Source: Nitrososphaeraceae archaeon (GTDB lineage: Archaea; Thermoproteota; Nitrososphaeria; Nitrososphaerales; Nitrososphaeraceae). Taken from it: a DNA stretch of 37,089 bases. Below are positions 26,789 through 34,632 of the stretch, one piece after another; positions within the stretch are counted from its first letter, which is position 1, and each line of letters opens with the position of its first letter. The stretch covers positions 1 to 37,089 of the forward strand of contig JADDOW010000082.1 in assembly GCA_016782225.1 (NCBI GenBank). Reading direction: 5' to 3'. Position numbers and translations under genes: made by a program. The notes under the pieces are model-generated. The model saw only the letters and a program-made list of their open reading frames with translations, ran no database searches and was not told the origin of the DNA.

Positions 26789-27127
26789 ATGAATGCAACG
26801 AAAAAGAAAAGAAAGCCAATTTTGCTGATAGACGACTCAATTGATTCGCAAAGAATCAAAAGATTATTTTGTGAAAGCGAGGTGGATTTTTTGGAATACC
26901 ACATAAAAAAATTTGAGGAAAGATGTTGCGGAGAGTTGCCCACTACAAGGACCCCATCAGTAATTGCAGAAGAGGGCCTCTATAGGGAAGAAGAGAAGAT
27001 AAGGGACTATATAAAACAGTTAAAGCAAAAACAAAATAAACTGTCGCAACCACGACAAATACCCAAACAGGGTGACAACCCAAATCACAATCAAAGAACT
27101 GAGGAGAGTGAAAGCGCCTATTGGTAA
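26789..27127 (+). CDS. small thioredoxin/glutaredoxin-like protein without CxxC
   Basis: This 112-residue protein starts at an ATG. Residues 10-75 follow the glutaredoxin order: first strand PILLIDD, a motif site reading S-I-D-S where CxxC would be, a helix, VDFLEYHI, then TRTPSVIAEEGLY with a proline at the cis-Pro position, and a closing helix EKIRDYIKQL. Three cysteines remain, one after the first helix and an adjacent pair before the cis-Pro. The last 35 residues are disordered, rich in Gln, Asn and Pro. The IDDSIDSQRI start also resembles a response-regulator receiver, but the rest does not. The fold is inferred and the function unknown. It converges on glyS with a 17-base gap. Confidence 0.5.
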   Translation: MNATKKKRKPILLIDDSIDSQRIKRLFCESEVDFLEYHIKKFEERCCGELPTTRTPSVIAEEGLYREEEKIRDYIKQLKQKQNKLSQPRQIPKQGDNPNHNQRTEESESAYW

Positions 27128-27144
27128 CGCATTTGGTTTCAAAA

Positions 27145-28611
27145 CTACCTGTCGACGGAAAGGCTTTTAGTCAAAAAAGAATGCACATCATTTATTTTTA
27201 TTCTTTCCTGATTCATAGAGTCCCTGTATCTTATCGTAACAGTATCATCATCCATTGTCTGATGATCGATAGTGAATGCAAATGGGGTGCCTATTTCCTC
27301 TAAACGACGATAACGCCTACCTATAGAACCAGATTCATCATAAAAAATATCAAAGTCCCTGTTTAAAAGTGACACCAAATTAAACGATTTAGCTTTAAAC
27401 TCATCCTTTTTTAGCAACGGTAAAACACCTGCATGAATTGGGGACAGGTAAGGTTTTAGCTTTAGCAGTATTCGATCGTCCTTTTCCCTGTCTATAAAAT
27501 AAGAATGTTCCAAAATAGAGTAAATGCACCTGTCCACACCCAGAGACAACTCAAACACATGGGGTAGGACTTTAACTTCATCATCCATGACTTGAAGATT
27601 TGCCTTACTTGTGGCAGAGTGTGACAGTAAGTCATAATCTGAACGGTAATTGCAAGCCACAAGCTCCAACCAACCAGATGACGTGTCCACCTCAAAATCA
27701 AACGCAATGCTAGAATAGAACGCCTTTTCATCGTCTGATAATCGCCTAAGTCTCGTTCTTTTGTTAACTATGCCCGTTTTATTGAAAAATTCCACCAATA
27801 ATGCCAGATAGTATGCAACAAGTTTGTTAGGAATGATTTTTCTTTCCAATGCTTCAGCAGCAGTGACCTCCATAGTTTGTTGATTGTCATAAATTCTCAA
27901 AACAGTGTTTCTCACACTTTCAAACTTTTGTAAATCATCTAGTTTGTTGGGGTTGCAAAAAATCTCAATTTCAGCTTGATAAAACTCTCTAAGGCGCAAT
28001 AAACCCTGACGTGGGGAAATCTCATTTCTAAAACTTTTGCCTATCTGTGCTATCCCTAATGGTAATTTTCTACGGCTCACTTTAAATATCCGCTGAAAGT
28101 CTACAAAAATAGACTGACAGGTCTCGGGCCTTAAATAGGCTTCGTCGTGATTAGGACCAATTTCAACCTTAAACATCATATTAAACCTCTCAGAAGTGGA
28201 CAGTTCACCTTTGCAACTAGGGCATCTTATGTTATTTTCTTTAATAAGCATGTCCACCTTATCATTTTGCAAACGCTCTGGAACCTCTATGTTTACCTCA
28301 TCCTGTATCAATTTATCTGCCCTGAAAGAACTTTTGCACTTTGTGCATTTTACCACAGGATCAGAGAAATTTTTAAGGTGGCCTGACGCCTGGAAAACAC
28401 TCCTGCTCATTATTTGAGTACCATCTATCTCAAGCATAGCATCCCTTCTTACCAATTCCCGCCTCCATAATTCCAGAAAATTGTTTTTAATTTTAACGCC
28501 ATTAGGACCATATTCCCAAAATCCTGCGCTAGAATCAGAATAAAGTTCACAACTAGGAAAATAAAAGCCCCTCTCTAAAGCTAGTTGAACAATATCGTCG
28601 TAAGTACTCAT
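27145..28611 (-). CDS. glyS: glycyl-tRNA synthetase
   Basis: A 488-residue class II synthetase of the archaeal/eukaryal alpha2 type, charging tRNA-Gly with glycine. The N-terminal part has FPSCELYSDSSAGFWEYGPNG. Motif 2 is FRNEISPRQGLLRLREFYQAE, preceded by YLRPETCQSIF, and motif 3 is LSLGVDRCIYSILEH. Two CxxC pairs (KCTKCK and RCPSCKG) may form a zinc site. The C-terminal anticodon-binding domain begins at SPIHAGVLPLLKK and ends with GTPFAFTIDHQ and TVTIRYRDS, typical of the family. It is shorter than many archaeal members (about 550-600) but all motifs are present. ATG 28611 is preferred over the TTG just upstream. Confidence 0.95.
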   Translation of the reverse strand: MSTYDDIVQLALERGFYFPSCELYSDSSAGFWEYGPNGVKIKNNFLELWRRELVRRDAMLEIDGTQIMSRSVFQASGHLKNFSDPVVKCTKCKSSFRADKLIQDEVNIEVPERLQNDKVDMLIKENNIRCPSCKGELSTSERFNMMFKVEIGPNHDEAYLRPETCQSIFVDFQRIFKVSRRKLPLGIAQIGKSFRNEISPRQGLLRLREFYQAEIEIFCNPNKLDDLQKFESVRNTVLRIYDNQQTMEVTAAEALERKIIPNKLVAYYLALLVEFFNKTGIVNKRTRLRRLSDDEKAFYSSIAFDFEVDTSSGWLELVACNYRSDYDLLSHSATSKANLQVMDDEVKVLPHVFELSLGVDRCIYSILEHSYFIDREKDDRILLKLKPYLSPIHAGVLPLLKKDEFKAKSFNLVSLLNRDFDIFYDESGSIGRRYRRLEEIGTPFAFTIDHQTMDDDTVTIRYRDSMNQERIKINDVHSFLTKSLSVDR

Positions 28612-29021
28612 CAATAATCAATTTAATATGGAAAATCAGAGCCTTAAATCTATTTGTAAATCACCCGTAAGAAAACACAATCAGCATTGCAAAACAATGT
28701 TATCAGTTTCCAAATGAAAATAGATATAGAGAAAACTCAATACAGGGAACAATGCATGTTGCAAGATTATAAAGCAACATATAACAACGCTAATCACCAT
28801 CCAATTGCATTTTAATGCGAAATAACAACTGTGGCTCAATTTGAAAAGTTACAATTAAGGTCTCTCTTCGTAGATACTATTACCGATCCAACTAACAGGA
28901 CTTCCATTAGTCTAACCAAACATAACATACATCAAAGACCTTTGCTGGTTGCATATCCATAATCCCAATTTATGCACACCATAGATAAGCAATATTAGAG
29001 GTATGATGGTGTAAACAAGTA
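28612..29021. other. divergent intergenic region
   Basis: 410 bases between glyS (minus) and the thymidylate-kinase-like gene (plus). It must hold both promoters; an AT-rich patch at 28988-29000 is the best TATA candidate for the rightward gene. No RNA or hairpin was recognised. Confidence 0.35.
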
Positions 29022-29600
29022 ATGCCTCTTGTAGTATTTGAAGGGATTAACGATACCCTAAAAACAACAATAATTGACCAGCTTTTACAAAAATACCCTG
29101 ATAAGATAAAGACATTTACCTTTCCAACCCCAAAGTATAAAGAACTTTTATCCGCGAATTTTGACAATAACCCCGAGAAACTAATCTTCAAGCACTCCAT
29201 AATTGAAAATGACTTTATAGAAAACAAATTGAAAATTCACAACGAATCAAGGAAAAACCTCGTTATTCTAAATCAATACTATCTATCAAATACGGTTTAT
29301 TTTGAATACGAATCCAAAGCACTAGATGAGAGAATCAGGCAATTTACAAACGTTTTAAGAAACATCAAACACCTTACTCCAGACCTTACAATTTTGTTAT
29401 GGAGTGTGGAAATAAATGAAAGGCAACACAACCTATTTGATAATGATGAATTACCCCAGCTACATAACATATATTTTAAGGAAATCGGGGAGTTAAGGGA
29501 ATTAGGCAAAATAAAACTGTTTGAATATATCGAAACCCTTCGGTCTGACACATACCATGATATTGAGAAAATACTAATAGATAGGGGGTTTCTAAGGTAA
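29022..29600 (+). CDS. thymidylate kinase-like protein with degenerate P-loop
   Basis: A 192-residue protein aligned by eye with dTMP kinases. The N-terminal strand and loop FEGINDTLKTT corresponds to FEGIDGSGKTT: the lysine and threonines (Lys14, Thr15, Thr16) remain but both loop glycines are replaced (Asp11, Leu13). The DRYxxS nucleotide-binding motif reads NQYYLS. PDLTILLWSVEINER matches the family's PDLTILLDVDPE strand. Length is normal. It may be a weak, altered or non-catalytic kinase. The start is an ATG. It is monocistronic. Confidence 0.65.
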   Translation: MPLVVFEGINDTLKTTIIDQLLQKYPDKIKTFTFPTPKYKELLSANFDNNPEKLIFKHSIIENDFIENKLKIHNESRKNLVILNQYYLSNTVYFEYESKALDERIRQFTNVLRNIKHLTPDLTILLWSVEINERQHNLFDNDELPQLHNIYFKEIGELRELGKIKLFEYIETLRSDTYHDIEKILIDRGFLR

Positions 29601-29913
29601 TGCATCACCATAAAGTGGAACAACAATAAATTGGGCCTACAAGGCTTCACAGTCAATGCATCATATTGGCATGATATAAACACAACATAACATAATACAT
29701 CATTTTATGGTATCATTTGTTGTTTGTGACATCCGCATTTTGTATGCGAGTTTGCAAATAGGATCGCAATTTTAAGTCCATCACTGTCGATATGGAAATA
29801 ACATATCAAAGTGTTTTGTTTTGTGTTTTGGGTTTACAAATCCACAAAGGCTTTATTTCTTTCGGCATTAAGGCATCATTATAGCGTGATATGGCGCACA
29901 CTCGCCTTTAGAA
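29601..29913. other. intergenic, convergent genes
   Basis: 313 bases between converging genes with T- and A-rich runs near 29815-29830. No gene or RNA was recognised. Confidence 0.4.
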
Positions 29914-30789
29914 TCAAGTACTGCCTTGCAGCAAGTTTTTTGCAAACAACATGTTATCAGAGTTACCCCTCACCTTATCAATAGGCGTTTCCATGATGAA
30001 AGGGATATGGCGCAACTCTTTGTTATTCAATAGAAATTTAAATGCGTTTTCACCAATTTTTCCAATTCCTATATGATAATGTCTGTCAAGATTTGACCCT
30101 AATTGGCCCTTTGAATCATTTAAATGAATTACCTTTAGTCTATTGAAGCCAATTTTATTTGATATTAGATCCATCAGGTGAACGACACCGTTTTCGTTTG
30201 TAATATCATATCCCGCACCAAAAGCATGACAAGTATCAAGGCACAGTCCAAAATCACCTGTTTTCAACCCATCAAAGATTTCCGAAATCTCATCAATAGA
30301 GCTACCCACACTGTTTTTCTGTCCGGCGCTATTTTCCAATAGTATTTTTACGTTGTTTTTTTTCTCGCTAGAGTCATGGAAATCATTCAGGGCGGTATTG
30401 CATGCATTAGTTAGCTGAGTTATCCCATTTTTTGGTCCTTTGCCCAGATGGCTTCCCAAATGAATAACTAGATTTGGGATATTAAGGATGTTGCACCTGA
30501 TGAGCTCTTCTTTTAGAACTTCAAAAGACTTTGTGTACATTTCGCTTGGGGGTGCAGAGAGATTTGGCAGATAAGGCATGTGAACAACTACCGAATCAAA
30601 ACCTATTGGACTTTCTTTTAGTTTTTTTATAAAAAGTGTCGAGTCCTCAATAGGAATATCCTTTGTTTTCCATTGTCTTGGGCTTCGAGTGAAAATTTGA
30701 AATGCAGAGCAACCAAGGGATAAAGCATTGTCAATTGATTTAGATAGGGAGCCACTGATAGAAACATGGAATCCCAATTTTACAGTCAT
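29914..30789 (-). CDS. nfo: endonuclease IV (AP endonuclease)
   Basis: A 291-residue TIM-barrel enzyme of base-excision repair that cuts DNA 5' to abasic sites using three zinc ions. The ligand signatures are all present: VVHMPYLPNLSAPP, LVIHLGSHLGKG, ILLENSAG, LCLDTCHAFGAGYD, VIHLNDSKG followed by DRHYHIGIG, and FIMETP. Length is normal for the family and the start is an ATG. No neighbouring repair gene is adjacent; the two helicases lie elsewhere in the window. Function is confidently assigned from motif completeness. Confidence 0.97.
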   Translation of the reverse strand: MTVKLGFHVSISGSLSKSIDNALSLGCSAFQIFTRSPRQWKTKDIPIEDSTLFIKKLKESPIGFDSVVVHMPYLPNLSAPPSEMYTKSFEVLKEELIRCNILNIPNLVIHLGSHLGKGPKNGITQLTNACNTALNDFHDSSEKKNNVKILLENSAGQKNSVGSSIDEISEIFDGLKTGDFGLCLDTCHAFGAGYDITNENGVVHLMDLISNKIGFNRLKVIHLNDSKGQLGSNLDRHYHIGIGKIGENAFKFLLNNKELRHIPFIMETPIDKVRGNSDNMLFAKNLLQGST

Positions 30790-31346
30790 TTCATACGATT
30801 TGTTATGGAGGAAATTTAAAAGTTGACAAGGTATATATGGTTGTTATGCAATATGGTTATGCAATCTTTAACGAAACTTGATATAAAGAAATTGTTTACA
30901 GCACATTCCCAAAGAAAATCAAGAGTATTAATAGTTAAAGATAATGTTACCTAAAATAAATCAAAATATATTAACATTATTTGTTTTCAAACTGCTTATA
31001 TCATATGTATGAACTCCTACTGTAGACTCAAAAGATGAACGATCGTGATTTAAATATTGTTTGGGTGTGTACCCAATGTAATCAAAATTTTCTGTTTTAC
31101 TCAGACATCCAAGACCATAATACAAATACAGGCCATTCAAAAATATACAAATTTGATTTACTATCGGGGAAAATGATAGACAGGATTGAAATGAACTAGG
31201 AAACAACAAGCACTTGTAGGTAACCAATATGTCGTTTTGAATATTTTTACATTAGATGTGCTGGGCATATTGTTGCAGTAAACTGCTGCAGACCATCAAG
31301 TCTCATCGGGCCATTCCTTTCACCATATATAAGTTAAACCAATCAT
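30790..31346. other. intergenic region
   Basis: 557 bases. They hold an 88-codon minus-strand frame at 30961-31227 (TTG start, no recognised family) that I do not accept as a gene; it could be a decayed fragment. A small inverted repeat (GCAGT and ACTGC around AA, near 31275-31286) lies to its right. Confidence 0.35.
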
Positions 31347-31532
31347 TCATTTGAAAACCCTAAATTTATTGCGGTTCTTTTTCCAAATGTTTTTTTTGAA
31401 ATTCCTATTATTTACAAAATTTTTTGCGTCTTTTATCACCTTATGGTATGATTGGGCTTGTTGCAGCAAAATAGACAATGCGAGTATCAATATAATAATC
31501 AAAGATACAAAATAAACAAGTTGGTCTCTCAC
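31347..31532 (-). CDS. small single-pass membrane protein, hypothetical
   Basis: A 61-residue frame with a GTG start, an N-terminal hydrophobic helix (LVYFVSLIIILILALSILL) and a basic C-terminal tail rich in Lys, Arg and Asn. That arrangement suggests an inner-membrane anchor with a cytoplasmic tail. No family is recognised. Other overlapping frames on both strands are shadows. Reality of the gene rests only on the coherent membrane-plus-basic layout. Confidence 0.35.
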   Translation of the reverse strand: MRDQLVYFVSLIIILILALSILLQQAQSYHKVIKDAKNFVNNRNFKKNIWKKNRNKFRVFK

Positions 31533-31883
31533 AGGCTAAATTGAAACCAAATTTATTTAAATTTTTAAAGGATAAACCCCACAAACACAAATAAAACCAG
31601 TGGTTAGCCCAGTCAAAGCAATGGTAAAAAAAGTTGACAAAAGGCAAGGAGAAATAAAATTATTGAGTTTTGTGATGAGGAAATATTTGCAGGTTAATGT
31701 AATGTAATGCAATGTTATTTGTACCAAAATAAACCAAATGAATTCATAAAAAAAGACAAAGCGGAAAATGGGTATTGTGTCTTAACCACAAAAAGAGTTT
31801 TTCTTAATATCATGTTTTAATGGTCTGCAAATATAAATTAATATTAGATAGATTCAAAGAAAACGTTTAGTCAACAAAGACAT
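31533..31883. other. region upstream of tRNA-Ser
   Basis: 351 bases. They hold a short AATGT-type tandem repeat at about 31694-31714 and, at the right end, a TATA candidate for the tRNA (31830-31838). No coding gene was recognised. Confidence 0.4.
31830..31838 (+). promoter_or_regulatory. TATA box for tRNA-Ser
   Basis: AATATAAAT lies 46-54 bases before the mature tRNA 5' end, which fits an archaeal tRNA promoter with a short 5' leader. Confidence 0.35.
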
Positions 31884-31980
31884 GCCGGGGTCGCCTAGCC
31901 TGGTAGGGCGCAAGCCTGGAATAAGATTACATAAAGCTTGTGACCGCAAGGTCCCGAGGGTTCGAATCCCTCTCCCGGCG
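31884..31980 (+). tRNA. tRNA-Ser (anticodon GGA) with 13-nt intron
   Basis: The acceptor stem GCCGGGG (31884-31890) pairs with TCCCGGC (31973-31979), followed by discriminator G. The D-arm is 31893-31909. The anticodon stem CAAGC (31911-31915) pairs with GCTTG (31936-31940). The long variable arm has a GACC/GGTC stem around GCAA (31942-31953), which marks a class II tRNA. The T-arm is GAGGG TTCGAAT CCCTC (31956-31972). The anticodon loop is 13 bases too long. Removing 31922-31934 leaves the loop CU-GGA-AA, so the anticodon is GGA (Ser) with an intron at the canonical 37/38 site. No CCA is encoded. The D-arm also contains the stop codon of the minus-strand frame described below. Confidence 0.93.
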
Positions 31981-32422
31981 CTGATTTTCTTTTGTTTTTT
32001 ATATCGAGATTAGTGGTTTTGGTATGTTTTTGAGGCACATTGCTGTTGGGAGATTGATTTGAACCCTCGAGTCCCTCACGGTTCACAGGCTTTTGTTGTT
32101 CTGATTTGTTATTATTACTCTTAAAATTAGAATTATGATAAACGTCAGCCTTTTTCTTACTGATTTTAGTAAGGTTTGTTAAAGAATGATTATTATGGTT
32201 AACCTTACTGATTTTATTAATATCTATTTCTTTGCCTTCCTGAAATATCTTACTGAATTTAGTAAGGTCAGGGTTAGTAGAAAACAATGATGAAAGTAAA
32301 GGAAGTTCCTTATCTAACAAGTTGGATATCTTCCTCATGATAATTGACCTTAACTTGTATTCATAGGCCTTTGAAACCTGCATTTGGCCACTTAAATACA
32401 AAACTTCAGTTTTTGATAGCAT
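31895..32422 (-). CDS. integrated-element remnant ORF running antisense through tRNA-Ser
   Basis: A 175-codon frame from ATG 32422. Residues 1-45 (LSKTEVLYLSGQMQVSKAYEYKLR, then KELPLL) look like a real small helical protein of a type I associate with archaeal mobile elements. Residues 50-90 contain three LTKxSK-like repeats encoded by near-palindromic DNA. Residues 111-127 translate a decayed tRNA-Ser 3' half in sense. From residue 147 the frame reads antisense through the live tRNA-Ser (GEGFEPS is a well-known artefact of that kind), with its stop in the tRNA D-arm. Only the first 100 or so residues are likely to matter. It could be the N-terminal piece of a split integrase or a small accessory protein; no recombinase catalytic residues are visible. 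Confidence 0.45.
   Translation of the reverse strand: MLSKTEVLYLSGQMQVSKAYEYKLRSIIMRKISNLLDKELPLLSSLFSTNPDLTKFSKIFQEGKEIDINKISKVNHNNHSLTNLTKISKKKADVYHNSNFKSNNNKSEQQKPVNREGLEGSNQSPNSNVPQKHTKTTNLDIKNKRKSAPGEGFEPSGPCGHKLYVILFQACALPG
31922..31934 (+). other. tRNA-Ser intron
   Basis: Thirteen bases at position 37/38 that must be removed to leave a 7-base anticodon loop. It is very short for an archaeal bulge-helix-bulge intron. The exact splice sites are inferred from loop length only. Confidence 0.7.
32044..32090 (-). pseudogene. decayed, inverted tRNA-Ser 3' half
   Basis: Read on the minus strand, 32090 to 32044 matches the 3' half of the tRNA-Ser (31936-31980) at 34 of 45 aligned positions, with two single-base gaps. 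Similarity runs from the 3' strand of the anticodon stem through the variable arm, T-loop (GAGGGTTCAAATC) and acceptor strand (TCTCCC). The T-stem no longer pairs, so it is not a working tRNA. Such 3'-half copies are the usual attachment-site form for archaeal and bacterial integrating elements. Confidence 0.75.
32156..32267. repeat. three evenly spaced near-palindromes
   Basis: Copies of CTTACTGAWTTTAGTAAG start at 32156 (perfect 6-bp arms CTTACT/AGTAAG), 32204 (right arm partly decayed) and 32249 (perfect arms), at steps of 48 and 45 bases. They resemble iteron-like binding sites and also encode repeated LTKxSK residues in the minus frame. Confidence 0.6.
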
Positions 32423-33009
32423 GATAATATGGTATTGTTTGGAGTAAGAGCAATTAAGCTTTATTGTTCGAGGAAAGGATTAGAAAAGCATGTTCTAATG
32501 GTCCGGTTGTTGAGCATTTGTCTTTGTTTTTGGTTCGATGATCAATCTGTTATCTGAGACCTTTATAGGTCCTGACTAGATAACTTTTAGCCTAGAATCA
32601 TAATAAAATTTGGACAATAATAGGATCGTCGTGATATCGTCCATAGTAGTTATTACATTAAATTAAATTGCTGCTAGATTGACAAATCTTTAACGTCTAA
32701 ACCGAAACATACAGCGGACTACGGTAATTAACAGATTATTATAAATAAAGAATTGTCGGCGTATGTGTATTTTATCATATATATAGTAGAATTGAAGGGG
32801 TTGGTTCGGTGCTGCAAGGATAAGATCTTTACGGAATACGGGTATTGCTGGTTTTTAATCGATATTGGTGCGAAAAGATATTATTGAAACCATATTATAA
32901 TAACATTTGCTAAATATTATTTGCATAATGCAAATCGGCTTCATATACCCATGGTCATATGGAAAAATCTAGATTTTTTACGTGGTCAGTATAATAACTT
33001 ATTTTAATA
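32423..33009. other. gene-poor stretch beside the tRNA-Ser locus
   Basis: 587 AT-rich bases. A 25-codon plus frame (32464-32541) followed by another short frame in a shifted phase (about 32532-32579) looks like a decayed protein segment, but no family is recognised. No tRNA or terminator is evident. Confidence 0.4.
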
Positions 33010-33216
33010 TTAACTTGTTATTTGATAGACGAACCACATAACAGTATTCCTTTTTTCTTCGTGTCTGTTTCCTGTATTTTCGTCATAATATCTTTTATTT
33101 TTTTTATAAAACAAGACAATTATTACTACCGGTAAAAATAGTGCAAATGGTAATACTCCAAAAATGTGAAAAGCCAAACTCTCTAGATAAGTTTTGTAGT
33201 CATTATGGAAATGCAT
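33010..33216 (-). CDS. small single-pass membrane protein, hypothetical
   Basis: A 68-residue frame with an ATG start. It has a polar N-terminus (MHFHNDYKTYLES), a hydrophobic helix (IFGVLPFALFLPVVIIVLF), then a basic stop-transfer patch (YKKNKRYYDE) and a polar tail. It suggests a one-span membrane protein with the charged end in the cytoplasm. No family is recognised. It lies in the gene-poor stretch next to the tRNA-Ser locus. Confidence 0.4.
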   Translation of the reverse strand: MHFHNDYKTYLESLAFHIFGVLPFALFLPVVIIVLFYKKNKRYYDENTGNRHEEKRNTVMWFVYQITS

Positions 33217-33394
33217 TGCAGTAAAAAAAACCAGGTTAGTTTTTGCAATAACACTTTTTTCATTTCATTATTATCGAATAAGAAAAAATATTAAAAATTA
33301 ATTAAATTGTTATATACAAATAATTTATTTATCTATGGCTATATTTTGCAAGATATAGTTATTCTTTATATCATTTGTTACCTATTTGATTACA

Positions 33395-33662
33395 ATGAGT
33401 GAGGATAGCGATCTCAATAATCTTGATAAACGCATAAAAAAATTAACAAATGATTTAGATATAAAAATCGAAGGTCAAATGCGTGAAGGTATGAAAAGAA
33501 TGGACGAATATATCAAAAGAACAAACGAAAACAATAGAAGATATTACCGACAGATTAAATGAAGAATTAGAACAAATGGAAAGGGATATTGCTTCAGGGA
33601 ATACTTTAAGCGCTTTAAACCATAAATTAAATATAAATATGTTTATATATTTGTTAGATTAG
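33395..33662 (+). pseudogene. frameshifted coiled-coil gene
   Basis: An ATG frame (33395-33562, 55 codons: SEDSDLNNLDKRIKKLTNDL and onward) has a strong heptad pattern and stops just after EYIKRTNENNRR. The +1 frame across the same region continues the coiled coil (TIEDITDRLNEELEQMERDI) to a stop at 33660-33662. Joined near the A-rich segment at about 33515-33535 they would form one protein of about 88 residues. This is probably a recent frameshift or a sequencing error. No function is assigned. Confidence 0.45.
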
Positions 33663-33853
33663 AATATTCACCACATTAACTGGAAACTTCCTAATGGTTT
33701 GTTTTGGATTAGCAGTCCCCTCAATAAATTGAAAAGTCATGCTTTAATGGAGATCCATTGGATTTGGTATTTCCCTGTAATAAGAAGGCCAACGATTTGT
33801 GTTTCTTAGCTGTATTATCAATTTCAAGGCGAAATTCTTAATATCCTTGGTTA

Positions 33854-34390
33854 ATGTATATAGTGGCAGAGGATATGGAGGCCTTTGATTGCATTGCAAC
33901 CAAGCTTGACATAAGGGAGTATAGTAGTGAGGATGTTCCGGCGAGTATAAGGTCAAACATTCTAGAGGCAGCCAGGCTAACGGGCACAGGCCTCAATACT
34001 CAACACTGGCGATTTGTTTTGGTTAAGGATAAAGACAACCTCAAAAAGTTGGCAGAGGATAGCACAAGTGGAAAATGGGTTGCTGGTGCTAATTTTGCGA
34101 TAATAGTGTTAACAAATCCAAAATATGGATTTCATATGATTGATGCAGGCAGAGTCCTGCAGAATATGCAGTTGGCTGCCTGGAACCAAGGAATAGGTTC
34201 TGGTTTATTTACTGGAGTAAATGAAGAAAAACTTAGAAACGACTTTTCAATTCCGATGGATCTCAATCCAACTGTCATAGTGGGTTTTGGATATCCTGTT
34301 AGGAAACTTACGGGCAAAAGAAAGAATCGCCTTCCACATGATGATCTAGTTTTCTATGAAAAATACGGCAGAACAAATGGACAAGTATAA
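33854..34390 (+). CDS. nitroreductase family protein
   Basis: A 178-residue FMN-dependent oxidoreductase of the nitroreductase fold. Family marks are the N-terminal IREYSSEDVP, the flavin-binding SNTQPWRF-like segment GTGLNTQHWRFVLV, the FAIIVLTNP strand, the MQLAAWNQGIGSG helix and the closing TVIVGFGYPV. It probably reduces nitro compounds, quinones or flavins with NAD(P)H as a dimer in the cytoplasm; the substrate is unknown. ATG 33854 is taken; ATG 33875 (MEAFDCIATKL) is an alternative start that loses no motif. It is monocistronic. Confidence 0.9.
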   Translation: MYIVAEDMEAFDCIATKLDIREYSSEDVPASIRSNILEAARLTGTGLNTQHWRFVLVKDKDNLKKLAEDSTSGKWVAGANFAIIVLTNPKYGFHMIDAGRVLQNMQLAAWNQGIGSGLFTGVNEEKLRNDFSIPMDLNPTVIVGFGYPVRKLTGKRKNRLPHDDLVFYEKYGRTNGQV

Positions 34391-34632
34391 TTCTTTTATA
34401 ATCCAAAATTAGGATATGAACAAATGAAGATCAACGCAAAGGTAGTTTTTGTTTTCTTTTAAATTGTCTAATATTTTTGTTTTTGTTGCAAACAGACACC
34501 ATATGCGCCAATATAATGGGCTATAATAAGGAATGATAAAACGTCAAACTCAACAACAGACTGTTACAAAATATTTTCCCATCTTCTCTATGGACGAACA
34601 TTCTTCAAAAATAGAGCAATCAGGTGGCAAAG

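Noticed and set aside
30961-31227. 88-codon minus-strand frame
   Set aside because: Only a TTG start, no family recognised, preceded closely by a stop; perhaps a decayed fragment but not supported as a gene.
31441-31647. 68-codon frame overlapping the small membrane ORF
   Set aside because: Shadow frame with odd Cys/Trp/Phe composition; the 31347-31532 frame has the more protein-like layout.
31895-31981. GEGFEPSGPCGHK... as a conserved protein C-terminus
   Set aside because: It is the antisense translation of the tRNA-Ser gene, a familiar database artefact, so it is not evidence of protein function.
32464-32579. Short plus-strand frames (FEERIRKACSNGPVVEHLS and a shifted continuation) as an integrase fragment
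   Set aside because: Protein-like, but too short and I cannot name a family; kept only as a hint of decay in this zone.
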